DNA from: Lachnotalea sp041821265
Lineage (GTDB): Bacteria > Bacillota > Clostridia > Lachnospirales > Lachnospiraceae
Direction of reading: 5' to 3'
DNA length: 64,000 nucleotides
Assembly (NCBI GenBank): GCA_041821265.1
Contig: JBGUEQ010000020.1
Location: forward strand, 1 to 64,000
Shown here: piece after piece, positions 24,156-34,387 of the stretch
How the letters are laid out: each line of letters opens with the position of its first letter
Numbering within the stretch: the stretch's first letter is position 1
The notes under the pieces: generated by a model
Databases searched by the model: none
Told to the model about the DNA's origin: nothing
What the model saw: the letters and a program-made list of their open reading frames with translations, nothing else
Translations under genes and position numbers: made by a program

Positions 24156-25808
24156 ATGGAAAAGTTAAAACCAAAGCTGTTTTCAGTTATGAAAAATTAT
24201 ACAAAAGAGCAATTTGTTAGGGATGTAGTATCAGGAGTTATTGTTGCGATTATTGCCTTGCCACTATCGATTGCATTAGCGCTTGCTTCGGGGGTAGGGC
24301 CAGAACAAGGGTTGTATACCGCAATCACGGCAGGTTTTGTTATTGCATTGCTGGGAGGTAGTCGCGTTCAAATCGCCGGTCCTACAGCAGCATTTGCGAC
24401 TATAGTAGCTGGTATTGTTGCTAGAAATGGAATGGATGGACTTGTTATAGCAACCGTCTTAGCAGGAATTATTTTAATTGTGATGGGGTTATTAAAATTT
24501 GGGAGTCTCATAAAATATATACCATATACAATAACAACAGGATTTACAGCAGGTATTGCCATAACTATATTAATAGGTCAGATTAAAGATTTCTTAGGTC
24601 TGAAATTTTCAACGTCACCAGTAGAAACGATGGAAAAGGTACAGGCAAGCATTACAAGCATTTCAACCATTAATTATCAAGCACTTATTATTGGTATCGT
24701 TAGTTTATTGATACTTATTTTTTGGCCAAAGGTAAGCCGAAAAATTCCGGGTTCCTTAATTGCAGTTATTGTTGGAGTTTTATTAGTAAAGTTGTTGAAA
24801 ATGAATGTGAATACAATTGGCTCATTATATGAGATTAGTAATAAGTTACCAAGTTTAAAGATACCACATTTATCATATCACACAGTGAAGATGGTATTAC
24901 CTGATGCATTTACCATTGCAATATTAGCAGGGATTGAATCTTTATTATCTTGCGTAGTATCAGATGGTATGATAGGAAGCAGGCATCGTTCTAATATGGA
25001 ACTTGTGGCACAAGGTGCTGGTAACATTGCTTCGGCCTTATTTGGTGGAATTCCGGCAACTGGAGCGATTGCAAGAACGGCTGCCAATGTAAAAAATGGT
25101 GGACGTACTCCAATTGCTGGAATGGTTCATTCTATTACATTAATTCTTATACTTGTCATATTAATGCCATATGCAGCACTGATTCCAATGCCTACAATAG
25201 CGGCTATTTTATTTGTAGTTGCCTATAATATGAGCGAGTGGAGAACATTTGTTGAATTGGTTCAGACGTCACCTAAGAGTGATATTATTGTTTTAGTGAC
25301 CACGTTCACCTTGACAATTGTTTTTGATTTAGTAATAGCAATTGAAGTTGGTATTGTGTTAGCAGCATTTCTTTTCATGAAAAGAATGTCAGATGTCACA
25401 AATATTAAGAGCTGGAAATACTTAGAAGATGGTGAAGAAAATGAGGATGATCCAGATAGTATTAATTTTAGAGTAGTACCTAAAAATACACTTGTATATG
25501 AAATAGTAGGACCAATGTTTTTTGCAGCAGCAAATAAATTTATCAATATTCCTACGGATAAGTCAATTAATGCGATTATTTTTAGAATGAAAGGTGTACC
25601 AGCACTTGATGCAACGGCATTGCATACCTTAATAGGAATACAAAAGAGATGTAAGAAGAGCGAAATAACATTGATTTTATCACATGTTCAAAAGCAGCCA
25701 ATGTCAGTTATGCAAAAGGCAGGATTTGATAAATTAATTCAAGAAGAAAACTTCTGTGAAAATATTGATGCAGCATTAGAAAGAGCAAGCATATTAAAAA
25801 ATAAATAA
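24156..25808 (+). CDS. SulP-family anion transporter with STAS domain
   Basis: A 550-residue transporter: about 10-12 membrane segments from residue 20 to 410 with SulP hallmarks (ALPLSIALALASGVGPEQGL, GSRVQIAGPTAAFATIV, ALFGGIPATGAIARTAANVK) and a C-terminal STAS domain (about 440-545, with ALDATALHTLIGIQKRCKKS). Sulfate, bicarbonate and other anions are known SulP substrates; nothing here selects one, although a sulfate-assimilation remnant exists at the window start. ATG 24156 has GGGAGG 11 bases before it; the longer frame runs through a repeat and was rejected. Confidence 0.93.
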   Translation: MEKLKPKLFSVMKNYTKEQFVRDVVSGVIVAIIALPLSIALALASGVGPEQGLYTAITAGFVIALLGGSRVQIAGPTAAFATIVAGIVARNGMDGLVIATVLAGIILIVMGLLKFGSLIKYIPYTITTGFTAGIAITILIGQIKDFLGLKFSTSPVETMEKVQASITSISTINYQALIIGIVSLLILIFWPKVSRKIPGSLIAVIVGVLLVKLLKMNVNTIGSLYEISNKLPSLKIPHLSYHTVKMVLPDAFTIAILAGIESLLSCVVSDGMIGSRHRSNMELVAQGAGNIASALFGGIPATGAIARTAANVKNGGRTPIAGMVHSITLILILVILMPYAALIPMPTIAAILFVVAYNMSEWRTFVELVQTSPKSDIIVLVTTFTLTIVFDLVIAIEVGIVLAAFLFMKRMSDVTNIKSWKYLEDGEENEDDPDSINFRVVPKNTLVYEIVGPMFFAAANKFINIPTDKSINAIIFRMKGVPALDATALHTLIGIQKRCKKSEITLILSHVQKQPMSVMQKAGFDKLIQEENFCENIDAALERASILKNK

Positions 25809-25842
25809 TAAAATGCTAAATGGCAGATAGCGCAATATAAGC

Positions 25843-25975
25843 ATTACTGTTCACACCGTAGCTTAACACTAGCTGTTAAGCTACGTAAGAAAATGATTCG
25901 ACAAATGATTTCTGCTTCGCGTAGCGAATTTGCATGCAGAAATCATTTGTTACCGTGAACGGAGTGAACAGTAAT
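25843..25975 (+). repeat. family A element, complete copy
   Basis: A 133-bp element with ends ATTACTGTTCAC / GTGAACAGTAAT. Inside are the hairpins GTAGCTTAACA-CTAGC-TGTTAAGCTAC and AAATGATTTCTGC...GCAGAAATCATTT with inner TTCGC/GCGAA. Flanks ATATAAGC (25835-25842) and ATATAAGT (25976-25983) match at 7 of 8 bases, a likely aged target duplication. Confidence 0.9.
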
Positions 25976-26046
25976 ATATAAGTGTGGTATAAAAGGATAT
26001 TTTAAAGAACCCACTTGCCAGAGCAAATGAATTGAGATAGAATATA

Positions 26047-26090
26047 AAGGGATGTATACTAGTAGAAGTGTTCTAGGATATACGTCCCTT
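26047..26090 (+). promoter_or_regulatory. hairpin in the mutS leader
   Basis: AAGGGATGTATA (26047-26058) pairs with TATACGTCCCTT (26079-26090) with one G-T pair; the loop contains CTAG...CTAG. There is no T-run. It lies 43 bases upstream of the mutS start and may be a leader structure or the end of an upstream transcript. Confidence 0.5.
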
Positions 26091-26132
26091 ATGACGTTAA
26101 TAACGAATGTTAAATAGAAAGAGGAAGATAGC

Positions 26133-28778
26133 GTGGCAGAATTAACTCCAATGATGAAGCAATATGTAGAGACGAAGAATCAAAACAAAGATTGCATTTT
26201 ATTTTATAGATTAGGCGATTTTTATGAAATGTTTTTTGAAGATGCAATTGTTGCATCGAAAGAGCTTGAAATTACATTAACAGGAAAAGATTGTGGGCAA
26301 GAAGAACGGGCACCGATGTGTGGAATTCCGCATCATGCCATTGATGGCTATTTAAATAAATTAGTTTCAAAGGGATATAAGGTAGCAATTTGTGAACAAG
26401 TAGAAGATCCTAAGACGGCCAAAGGAATCGTAAAACGTGAAGTTGTCCGTATTGTAACACCAGGTACAAACCTAAATACACAAGCACTTGATGAGACGAA
26501 GAATAATTATATTATGTGTATTGTATATATAGCAGATCGATATGGAGTTTCCATTGCTGATGTTACAACGGGAGATTATTTTGTGACGGAAGTGGATTCA
26601 CCACGAAAATTACTGGATGAAATTAATAAATTTTCACCATCAGAAATTATTTGTAATCATTCATTTTATGTAAGTGGAGTTGATATCGATGAAATGAAAA
26701 ATCGACTTGGAATTACAATATATTCACTGGATTCCTGGTATTTTGAAGATGATTTGTGTAAGAAGTCTTTAACAGAGCATTTTAAGGCAGCTTCATTAAA
26801 CGCAATGGGTCTTGAAGATTATGATTGTGGTGTCATAGGCGCAGGAGCGCTACTGCAATATTTATATGAGACACAAAAGACCGCGCTGTTACATATGACA
26901 TCAATCCAGCCTTATTTAACTGGTAAATACATGATTATCGATAGTTCTACACGAAGAAATTTAGAGCTGGTTGAAACATTAAGAGAGAAGAATAAACGAG
27001 GCTCTCTTCTTTGGGTACTAGATAAGACCGAGACTGCAATGGGAGCGAGAATGTTAAGAAGCTACATTGAACAACCATTAATTGATATGGAAGAAATCGA
27101 AAATCGTTTGGATGCGATTGAAGAGTTAAATCACAATGCAATTTCGCGAGAAGAAATCAAAGAATATTTAAAGCCTGTTTATGATCTGGAACGTCTTATT
27201 AGTAAAATAAGCTATAAATCTGCAAATCCACGAGACTTAATTGCATTTAGTAGCTCTCTTTCCATGCTTCCACATATTAAATATATTTTAAGTACATTCA
27301 AGACACCGCTACTTATTGGTATTCATAAAGAGATGGATACACTAGAGGACATTTTTGCGTTAATTGATGATGCTATCGTGGAAGAGCCCCCAGTCGCTCT
27401 GAAAGATGGTGGAATTATCAAAGAAGGATTTAATGGAGAAATTGATAAATACAGACACGCTAAGACCGAGGGAAAGACCTGGCTTGCCCAATTAGAGTCA
27501 AAAGAGAGAGAACGTACTGGAATCAAAGGACTTAAGATTAAATATAATAAGGTGTTTGGATATTATTTAGAAGTGACGAATTCCTATAAAGGTCAAGTAC
27601 CTGATAATTATACAAGAAAGCAAACCTTGGCCAATGCGGAACGTTATATTACGCCAGAGCTAAAAGATTTAGAAGAAATTATATTGGGTGCGGAAGATAA
27701 GCTTTTTGCGTTAGAATATAATTTATTTAGTGAAATTAGAGATGCCATTGCTGGGGAGGTAGTAAGAATTCAAAGTGCCGCAAAGGCGATTGCTAAAATA
27801 GATGTATTTACATCTATGGCGCTAGTTGCCGAACGAGGTAATTACTGCCGTCCTTCCATTAATAATAAAGGTGTGATTGATATTCGAAATGGTCGACACC
27901 CTGTAGTTGAGAAGATGATTAGCAATGACATGTTTATTCCAAATGATACATTTTTAGATAATTCAAATAAACGAATATCTATTATTACAGGACCCAATAT
28001 GGCTGGTAAATCTACCTATATGCGTCAGACAGCACTTATTGTATTGATGGCTCAAATTGGAAGCTTTGTACCTGCAAGTTCTTCAAAGATTGGTATTGTA
28101 GATAGAATTTTTACAAGAGTAGGGGCTTCGGATGACTTGGCGTCAGGTCAAAGTACATTTATGGTGGAAATGACAGAGGTAGCAAACATTCTACGAAATG
28201 CAACTGCAAATAGTCTTCTTGTATTAGATGAAATCGGAAGAGGTACGAGTACCTTTGATGGTCTTAGTATTGCGTGGGCAGTGGTGGAGCATATTAGTAA
28301 TCCGAAGTTATTGGGTGCTAAGACGTTGTTTGCGACCCACTATCATGAGCTTACAGAACTAGAAGGCAAGATAAACAGTGTAAATAATTATTGTATTGCA
28401 GTCAAGGAACAGGGAGATGATATTGTATTTCTTCGTAAGATAGTAAAAGGCGGTGCGGATAATAGTTATGGTATCCAAGTAGCAAAACTTGCAGGAGTGC
28501 CAGAAAGTGTTATTGTAAGAGCAAAAGAAATTGTTAGTGAGCTAAGTGATGCCGATATTGCAGCAAAGGTAAAAGACCTTGCATCTGATCAAAATATAAA
28601 AAAACTTAAACAAGCCAAACTAGATGAGGTAGACCTAGATCAAATGTCCTTATTTGATACCGTGAAGGATGATGATATATTAGAAGAACTAAAAAGCTTA
28701 GATATTAGTAATCTTACACCAATTGATGCACTAAATACCTTAAATAAGCTTCAAAATAAAATAAAAAACAGGTGGTGA
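26133..28778 (+). CDS. mutS: DNA mismatch repair protein MutS
   Basis: An 881-residue MutS, normal for MutS1. The mismatch-contact motif is in LFYRLGDFYEMFFEDA (Phe-X-Glu, near residue 30), Walker A is ITGPNMAGKSTYMRQ (about 618-632), Walker B is LLVLDEIGRGTSTFDG, with FATHYHEL after it. The C-terminal QMSLFDT near residue 838 fits the beta-clamp-binding motif. It recognises mismatches and recruits MutL. GTG 26133 is used, with GAGGAAG about 8 bases upstream. mutL starts 4 bases after the stop, so the two are co-translated. Confidence 0.98.
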   Translation: MAELTPMMKQYVETKNQNKDCILFYRLGDFYEMFFEDAIVASKELEITLTGKDCGQEERAPMCGIPHHAIDGYLNKLVSKGYKVAICEQVEDPKTAKGIVKREVVRIVTPGTNLNTQALDETKNNYIMCIVYIADRYGVSIADVTTGDYFVTEVDSPRKLLDEINKFSPSEIICNHSFYVSGVDIDEMKNRLGITIYSLDSWYFEDDLCKKSLTEHFKAASLNAMGLEDYDCGVIGAGALLQYLYETQKTALLHMTSIQPYLTGKYMIIDSSTRRNLELVETLREKNKRGSLLWVLDKTETAMGARMLRSYIEQPLIDMEEIENRLDAIEELNHNAISREEIKEYLKPVYDLERLISKISYKSANPRDLIAFSSSLSMLPHIKYILSTFKTPLLIGIHKEMDTLEDIFALIDDAIVEEPPVALKDGGIIKEGFNGEIDKYRHAKTEGKTWLAQLESKERERTGIKGLKIKYNKVFGYYLEVTNSYKGQVPDNYTRKQTLANAERYITPELKDLEEIILGAEDKLFALEYNLFSEIRDAIAGEVVRIQSAAKAIAKIDVFTSMALVAERGNYCRPSINNKGVIDIRNGRHPVVEKMISNDMFIPNDTFLDNSNKRISIITGPNMAGKSTYMRQTALIVLMAQIGSFVPASSSKIGIVDRIFTRVGASDDLASGQSTFMVEMTEVANILRNATANSLLVLDEIGRGTSTFDGLSIAWAVVEHISNPKLLGAKTLFATHYHELTELEGKINSVNNYCIAVKEQGDDIVFLRKIVKGGADNSYGIQVAKLAGVPESVIVRAKEIVSELSDADIAAKVKDLASDQNIKKLKQAKLDEVDLDQMSLFDTVKDDDILEELKSLDISNLTPIDALNTLNKLQNKIKNRW

Positions 28779-28782
28779 TAAA

Positions 28783-30819
28783 ATGCCAAATATTGCTCTA
28801 TTAGATCAGAATACGATTGATAAGATAGCTGCAGGTGAAGTAATCGAGCGTCCCGCATCTGTTGTAAAAGAGCTTGTCGAAAATGCAATTGATGCGTTGG
28901 CAACAGCAATTACCGTAGAAATTAAAGAAGGCGGTATTAGTTTTATAAGAATTACAGATAACGGTTGTGGTATTTCAAAAGAAGAAACGGCACTAGCGTT
29001 TCTAAGACATTCCACAAGTAAAATCAAAAGTGTAGAAGATTTACTTTGTGTTACGTCCCTTGGCTTTCGAGGCGAGGCACTTTCAAGTATTTCGGCTGTA
29101 GCACAAGTGGAGTTAATTACTAAGACAAAAGAAAGCCTTATGGGCGTGAAATATACCATTGAAGGTGGAATGGAAAAGGGAATTGAAGATATTGGAGCAC
29201 CAGAAGGAACGACATTTTTAGTGCGAAAATTATTTTACAATACACCTGCGAGACGAAAATTTCTTAAATCAGCAGTAACGGAAGCAGGATATATCAACGA
29301 CTTGATTGAGCGATTAGCTTTATCACATCCAGATATTTCATTTAAATTTATAAATAATAATCAGACGAAAGTTCATACATCTGGGAACACTAATTTAAAG
29401 GATATTATCTATAATGTATATGGAAGAGAGATAGCTGGAAATTTAGTTGAAATTAATTCTCAAATGGAGGGAGTGAAAATAGCTGGAGTTATTGGAAAAC
29501 CAGTTATTTCGAGAGGAAACCGTAATTATGAGAATTATTATATCAATGGAAGGTATGTAAAGAGTAGTATCATTGCAAAAGCCATTGAAGAAGGTTATAA
29601 AACCTTTATGATGCAACATAAATATCCATTTACCGCCTTGCATTTTACAATCGAAGGAGATTTGTTGGATGTGAATGTGCATCCAACCAAGATGGAACTT
29701 AGATTTAGTAATAATGAAGAGATATATAAATTTATTTTGCATACGATTCAAGAAGGGCTTGCAAGGAGGGAGTTAATACCTAAGGTTACATTTGATAAAC
29801 AGGATTCTTCAAATAGAACTAAAAAGCAAATCCTTCCATCTGCACCAGAGCCATTTGAGAAAAATAGAATGGATAGTATTCGAAAGCCTAATGTCGAAAG
29901 TGCATATAAATCAATGTCTAAAATTGATCATATGTTTAAAGAAGCGGAAAATAAATATGGCAATCAAGCGAAAATTGAAACTACGATAGAAGAGGCACGA
30001 CCAACTGCCTCAACTAGCATTAAGGAAGGCAATAATAATAACACGACATCAATTAGTAATCTTGAAAAAAAACCTGATTTTATTCTAAATCTAGATTTTG
30101 TACCAAGTAAAGATGCTATTTCAAATAAAATACAATCGTCTCTTGAATCTGAGTCAAAAGAGCAAAAAGTAAAAGAGAAAAAAGTAAAAGAGGTCAATCA
30201 ACTTGATTTATTTGAAGAAAAACTACTAACCAAGGACGCCAGAGCAGAGCATAAGATTATAGGACAAGTATTTGATACGTATTGGATTGTACAATTTCAT
30301 GATACGATGTATTTAATTGATCAACATGCCGCTCACGAAAAAGTATTATATGAGCGAACACTTCAATCTTTAAAAAACAAAGAATATACATCGCAATTAA
30401 TCAGTCCACCAATTATCCTAAGCCTATCCATGCAGGAAGAGGAATTGGTTAACAAGTATATGGATAACTTTACCAGAATAGGCTTTGAAATTGAACCGTT
30501 TGGTGGAAAAGAATATTCAATACGTGCAGTTCCGGATAATTTGTTTTCCATTGCACAAAAAGATTTGTTGATTGAAATGATTGATGGTTTAAATGATACG
30601 ACAGGGGTTAGCAATCCTGAAATAATTGATGAAAAAATTGCATCCATGTCTTGTAAAGCAGCAGTAAAAGGGAATAATAAATTATCTCTTGCAGAAGCAA
30701 GTGGATTGATTGATGAACTATTAACTTTGGAAAATCCGTATAATTGTCCCCATGGACGACCAACGATTATTTCCATGACGAAAGCGGAACTTGAGAAAAA
30801 ATTCAAACGTATTGTGTAG
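28783..30819 (+). CDS. mutL: DNA mismatch repair protein MutL (endonuclease type)
   Basis: A 678-residue MutL. The N-terminal GHKL ATPase shows ELVENAIDAL, ITDNGCGI, STSKIKS and GFRGEALSSI; a Ser/Asn/Glu-rich linker spans about 345-475; the C-terminal domain has the endonuclease metal motif DQHA-X2-E-X4-E (IDQHAAHEKVLYE, about 508), SCKAAVKG and CPHGRP. NQLDLFEE in the linker is a probable beta-clamp-binding motif. This is the nicking type used by bacteria without MutH. It sits between mutS (4 bases) and miaA (8 bases), one operon. GGTGGTG precedes ATG 28783. Confidence 0.98.
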   Translation: MPNIALLDQNTIDKIAAGEVIERPASVVKELVENAIDALATAITVEIKEGGISFIRITDNGCGISKEETALAFLRHSTSKIKSVEDLLCVTSLGFRGEALSSISAVAQVELITKTKESLMGVKYTIEGGMEKGIEDIGAPEGTTFLVRKLFYNTPARRKFLKSAVTEAGYINDLIERLALSHPDISFKFINNNQTKVHTSGNTNLKDIIYNVYGREIAGNLVEINSQMEGVKIAGVIGKPVISRGNRNYENYYINGRYVKSSIIAKAIEEGYKTFMMQHKYPFTALHFTIEGDLLDVNVHPTKMELRFSNNEEIYKFILHTIQEGLARRELIPKVTFDKQDSSNRTKKQILPSAPEPFEKNRMDSIRKPNVESAYKSMSKIDHMFKEAENKYGNQAKIETTIEEARPTASTSIKEGNNNNTTSISNLEKKPDFILNLDFVPSKDAISNKIQSSLESESKEQKVKEKKVKEVNQLDLFEEKLLTKDARAEHKIIGQVFDTYWIVQFHDTMYLIDQHAAHEKVLYERTLQSLKNKEYTSQLISPPIILSLSMQEEELVNKYMDNFTRIGFEIEPFGGKEYSIRAVPDNLFSIAQKDLLIEMIDGLNDTTGVSNPEIIDEKIASMSCKAAVKGNNKLSLAEASGLIDELLTLENPYNCPHGRPTIISMTKAELEKKFKRIV

Positions 30820-30827
30820 GTGATTAT

Positions 30828-31772
30828 TTGAAAAAACCATTAATTATATTAACAGGACCTACTGCAGTAGGTAAAACAGAATTATCTATTTCCCTTGCGA
30901 AAGCAGTCAACGGTGAGATTATTTCCGCTGATTCCATGCAGGTATATAAGCATATGGATATCGGATCTGCCAAGATTACAAAAGAAGAAATGGATGGTGT
31001 GAAGCACTATCTAGTCGATGAATTTGAACCGAGCGAGGAATTTAATGTAGTTAAATTTCAAGAATATGCAAAAAGTTATATGCAAGAAATCTATGATAAG
31101 GGTAAAATTCCAATTCTAGTCGGAGGAACAGGTTTCTATATACAAGCAATTTTATATGATATTGATTTTACAGAGACCAAAGAAGACAGTTCCTATCGAT
31201 TAGAGCTAGAAGCCTTATCAATTGAAAAAGGTGCACAGTACCTTCATGACAGGTTAAAAGAAGTAGATGAAGAATCAGCAAGTCAAATACATTGTAACAA
31301 TGTTAAAAGGGTAATAAGAGCCTTGGAATATCATAAACAAACAGGTTTGAAAATCTCACAACATAATGAAGTGCAAAAACAAAAAGAATCACCATATAAT
31401 TTTGTATATTTTGTGTTAAATAATGATAGAGAAACTCTATATAACAGGATTAACAAAAGAATTGATAGTATGCTCGATAAAGGCTTGCTAGAAGAAGTTC
31501 AGGCATTGAAGGACAAGGGTTATACCAAGGACATGGTTTCGATGCAAGGGCTTGGGTATAAAGAAATACTATCTTTTCTTGAAGGCGATATCACGCTGGA
31601 AGATGCAATCTATATAATAAAAAGAGATACCAGACATTTCGCAAAAAGACAAATCACCTGGTTTAAAAGAGAATTAGATGTGACATGGCTTAATTTACCA
31701 GAATTTGGGTATGATAGAAATAAAGTATTAGAAACGATGCTAGATATGATAAAAAATTATAAGATTAAATAG
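30828..31772 (+). CDS. miaA: tRNA dimethylallyltransferase MiaA
   Basis: A 314-residue enzyme that transfers dimethylallyl to A37 of tRNAs reading U-starting codons. P-loop GPTAVGKTELS (residues 8-18), ISADSMQVYKHMDIGSAK, LVGGTGFYIQAIL, and the C-terminal YKEILSFLEGD and TRHFAKRQITWFKR are all typical. The start is TTG 30828, 8 bases after the mutL stop, with GTAGGTGAT as a modest ribosome site. The mutS-mutL-miaA arrangement is common in Clostridia. Confidence 0.97.
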   Translation: MKKPLIILTGPTAVGKTELSISLAKAVNGEIISADSMQVYKHMDIGSAKITKEEMDGVKHYLVDEFEPSEEFNVVKFQEYAKSYMQEIYDKGKIPILVGGTGFYIQAILYDIDFTETKEDSSYRLELEALSIEKGAQYLHDRLKEVDEESASQIHCNNVKRVIRALEYHKQTGLKISQHNEVQKQKESPYNFVYFVLNNDRETLYNRINKRIDSMLDKGLLEEVQALKDKGYTKDMVSMQGLGYKEILSFLEGDITLEDAIYIIKRDTRHFAKRQITWFKRELDVTWLNLPEFGYDRNKVLETMLDMIKNYKIK

Positions 31773-31789
31773 ACATAGGAAGGAGTATA

Positions 31790-33109
31790 GTGCTTGTGAG
31801 TAGCACTATACGTAATCGTAAAATGAATATAGAATTAACAAATATGTATCAAAATTTAGGTATTGATGATAAGGTTTACGCGTTTGGAGAAGAAATTGCG
31901 CAATCGTTAAAATCAAGATTTGAAGTGATTGATGAAACCGTTGAATACAATCAGCTCAAGGTAATTGCTGCTATGCAAAAGAATAGAGTAAGCGATATTC
32001 ATTTTGCAGCATCAACGGGATATGGCTATAATGATTTAGGTCGTGAAACCTTAGAAGCGGTTTATTCTGATGTTTTCCATACAGAGTCCGCCTTGGTAAG
32101 ACCACAATTAACGTGTGGAACACATGCATTAAACGTGGCACTTTCTTCTAACTTAAGACCTGGAGATGAATTATTATCTCCAGTTGGAAAACCATATGAC
32201 ACATTAGAAGAAGTGATTGGAATTAGAGAATCAAAAGGATCACTCAAAGAATATGGAATTACATACAGGCAGGTAGATTTGTTACCAGATGGTGCATTTG
32301 ACTATGATAATATAGCGAAGGCAATTAATGAGAAAACGAAGTTAGTTACAATACAACGTTCCAAGGGATATCAGACAAGACCAACGTTATCCGTTGAGCG
32401 AATTGGAGAATTAATTTCATTTATTAAGAAAATTAAACCAGAAGTAATCTGTATGGTGGATAATTGCTATGGTGAATTTGTTGAAAGAATTGAGCCAACG
32501 GATGTAGGTGCAGATATGGCAGTGGGCTCTCTTATTAAAAATCCTGGTGGTGGATTGGCTCCAATTGGCGGATATATTGTGGGTAAAACAGAATGTATTG
32601 AAAATGCAGCATTTCGACTTACTTCACCAGGACTGGGGAAAGAAGTGGGTGCAACACTTGGAATTACACAATCTTTTTTTCAAGGATTATTTTTAGCACC
32701 TTCTGTAGTTGGTGGTGCACTAAAAGGAGCTATTTTTGCCGCTAACATATATGAAAAATTAGGATTTCCAGTTGTGCCAAATAGCACGCAGAGTCGTCAT
32801 GATATTATCCAAGCGGTAACGTTTGGGATACCAGAAGGTGTTATCGAATTTTGTAAAGGGATACAAGCTGCCGCTCCCGTCGATAGCTATGTAGTGCCAG
32901 AACCATGGGCAATGCCGGGATATGATAGCGATGTAATTATGGCAGCAGGAGCATTTGTACAAGGGTCCTCCATAGAACTAAGTGCAGATGGTCCCATTAA
33001 ACCACCTTATGCTGTATACTTTCAAGGCGGACTTACTTGGCAACATGCAAAGTTTGGAATAATGATGTCTCTACAAAAATTAAAAGATGCAGGAATTGCC
33101 AATCTATAA
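31790..33109 (+). CDS. PLP-dependent enzyme of the methionine gamma-lyase-like (aluminium-resistance/YnbB) family
   Basis: A 439-residue fold-type I PLP enzyme. Family features are FAASTGYGYNDLGRETLEAV, PQLTCGTHALNVALSSNLRP, VDNCYGEFVE and the lysine in AVGSLIKNPGGGLAPIGGYI that should bind PLP. It ends in YAVYFQGGLTWQHAKFGIMM, as in the family. The reaction is not established; annotations vary between methionine gamma-lyase-like and aluminium resistance. It is 17 bases after miaA with GGAAGGAG before GTG 31790; GTG 31796 is an equally good start. It probably belongs to the mutS operon. Confidence 0.92.
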   Translation: MLVSSTIRNRKMNIELTNMYQNLGIDDKVYAFGEEIAQSLKSRFEVIDETVEYNQLKVIAAMQKNRVSDIHFAASTGYGYNDLGRETLEAVYSDVFHTESALVRPQLTCGTHALNVALSSNLRPGDELLSPVGKPYDTLEEVIGIRESKGSLKEYGITYRQVDLLPDGAFDYDNIAKAINEKTKLVTIQRSKGYQTRPTLSVERIGELISFIKKIKPEVICMVDNCYGEFVERIEPTDVGADMAVGSLIKNPGGGLAPIGGYIVGKTECIENAAFRLTSPGLGKEVGATLGITQSFFQGLFLAPSVVGGALKGAIFAANIYEKLGFPVVPNSTQSRHDIIQAVTFGIPEGVIEFCKGIQAAAPVDSYVVPEPWAMPGYDSDVIMAAGAFVQGSSIELSADGPIKPPYAVYFQGGLTWQHAKFGIMMSLQKLKDAGIANL

Positions 33110-33238
33110 ATTTATTGTATACAAGAAAAACTATTTATGATAAAATTAGACTTGTTTGTTATAGCTAATTAGTAGTTTACATAAGAAATTTATGTGAACC
33201 CTATTTTGCTAACCATACAAAAGCAAATGGAGGTCTTT

Positions 33239-33499
33239 ATGAGTACTAGCAGAAATAAAAATTCTTGGTCATTGTTTTTACTAATTTTGGCAGGAATTGT
33301 TCTAGGTGGATTTATTGGAACTTTAACAGAAGGAACGTCTTACCTGAATTGGGTAAATTATGGTCAGAATTTTGGGATAGATAATCCAATTATTCTTAAT
33401 TTAGGAATTTTAGTTATTACCTTTGGACTAAATATTAAGATTACAATAGCAAGTATAATTGGGGTATTACTCGCTATCATTATATATCGTACACTTTAA
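33239..33499 (+). CDS. DUF4321-like small membrane protein
   Basis: An 86-residue protein with a basic start (MSTSRNKNSW) and two membrane segments (about residues 10-31 and 50-82, the second a long glycine-poor pair). The block LAGIVLGGFIGTL followed by the ending LNLGILVITFGLNIKITIAS matches the DUF4321 proteins found beside radC/mreB or miaA in Clostridia. GGAGG lies 5 bases before ATG 33239; the upstream GTG 33194 has no site. Function is unknown. Confidence 0.85.
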   Translation: MSTSRNKNSWSLFLLILAGIVLGGFIGTLTEGTSYLNWVNYGQNFGIDNPIILNLGILVITFGLNIKITIASIIGVLLAIIIYRTL

Positions 33500-33543
33500 C
33501 GATATGCGAAGTATTTGGAGAGATGTTGCTAAAGGAGCAATCT

Positions 33544-34257
33544 ATGAACAAACATCTTGATGAGAGTAAACACTTTACAATGAAAGAAATGCCAAAATCA
33601 GAACAGCCCTATGAAAAATTCTTGCAATCAGGGGCGGATACATTAACAGATGCTGAATTATTGGCGATAATAATAAGGACAGGTTCGAAAGAAGAAAAAT
33701 CAATTGATTTAGCAAGAAGAGTTCTTACTATATCTAGCAGCGATGATAGCCTTCTTAATATAACAAGGTTGTCATTTAAAGATTTATTGCAGATAAGAGG
33801 TATAGGAAGAGTGAAAGCTGTACAAATTAAATGTATTGCAGAGCTTTCTAGGAGAATAGCCAAAACTACAGCAAAAAGCAGATTATGTATGAATAATCCA
33901 AGGTCAATAGCCGATTATTATATGGAAGATTTGAGGTTTGTTAATCAGGAAATGACGGTTTTAGTTATGGTTGATACGAAAAACCATTTTTTGTGCGATA
34001 AGATTATTTCCAAAGGCACAGTAAATTCTTCACTTATTTCACCAAGAGAAATATTTCTTGAATCATTAAATAATCAAGCGGTTTACATTATTCTAATACA
34101 CAACCATCCAAGCGGAGATCCTACTCCTAGTAAGGAAGATGTTTTGGCAACAAAAAGAATCAAGGATGCAGGAGCTTTAATTGGAATTATACTTCTAGAT
34201 CATATTATTATAGGTGATAGAAAATATGTGAGTCTGAAAGAACAAGGAAAATTGTAG
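33544..34257 (+). CDS. radC: RadC/JAB-domain protein
   Basis: A 237-residue RadC. It has helix-hairpin-helix region (LLQIRGIGRVKAVQIK, about 85) and a JAB1/MPN metalloprotease-like domain with the metal motif HNHPSGDPTPSKED (about 186-199) preceded by the catalytic Glu region ISPREIFLESL. Despite the name, a repair role is not proven. ATG 33544 is preferred over the ATG seven codons earlier because AAAGGAG ends 6 bases before it. It directly precedes mreBCD, the classic order. Confidence 0.95.
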   Translation: MNKHLDESKHFTMKEMPKSEQPYEKFLQSGADTLTDAELLAIIIRTGSKEEKSIDLARRVLTISSSDDSLLNITRLSFKDLLQIRGIGRVKAVQIKCIAELSRRIAKTTAKSRLCMNNPRSIADYYMEDLRFVNQEMTVLVMVDTKNHFLCDKIISKGTVNSSLISPREIFLESLNNQAVYIILIHNHPSGDPTPSKEDVLATKRIKDAGALIGIILLDHIIIGDRKYVSLKEQGKL

Positions 34258-34336
34258 CAAATAATAATGACTATTTATCACATGAATCTATCAAACAAAT
34301 ACAACGCAGAAGAAATACATGTTATAGTACTATGGA

Positions 34337-34352
34337 AGTACTGAATAGTTAC
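34337..34352 (+). repeat. right-end fragment of family B
   Basis: The 16 bases AGTACTGAATAGTTAC match the right terminal repeat of the intact element at 45323-45454. Nothing of the left side is found nearby, so this is a relic in the mreB leader. Confidence 0.5.
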
Positions 34353-34387
34353 AAAATAACTTTATAAATAAGAAGGGGGTCATTGAT

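Noticed and set aside
24156..25808. SulP and the cysDN remnant as one sulfate regulon
   Set aside because: They are more than 20 kb apart with no shared regulatory sequence seen; SulP substrates vary.
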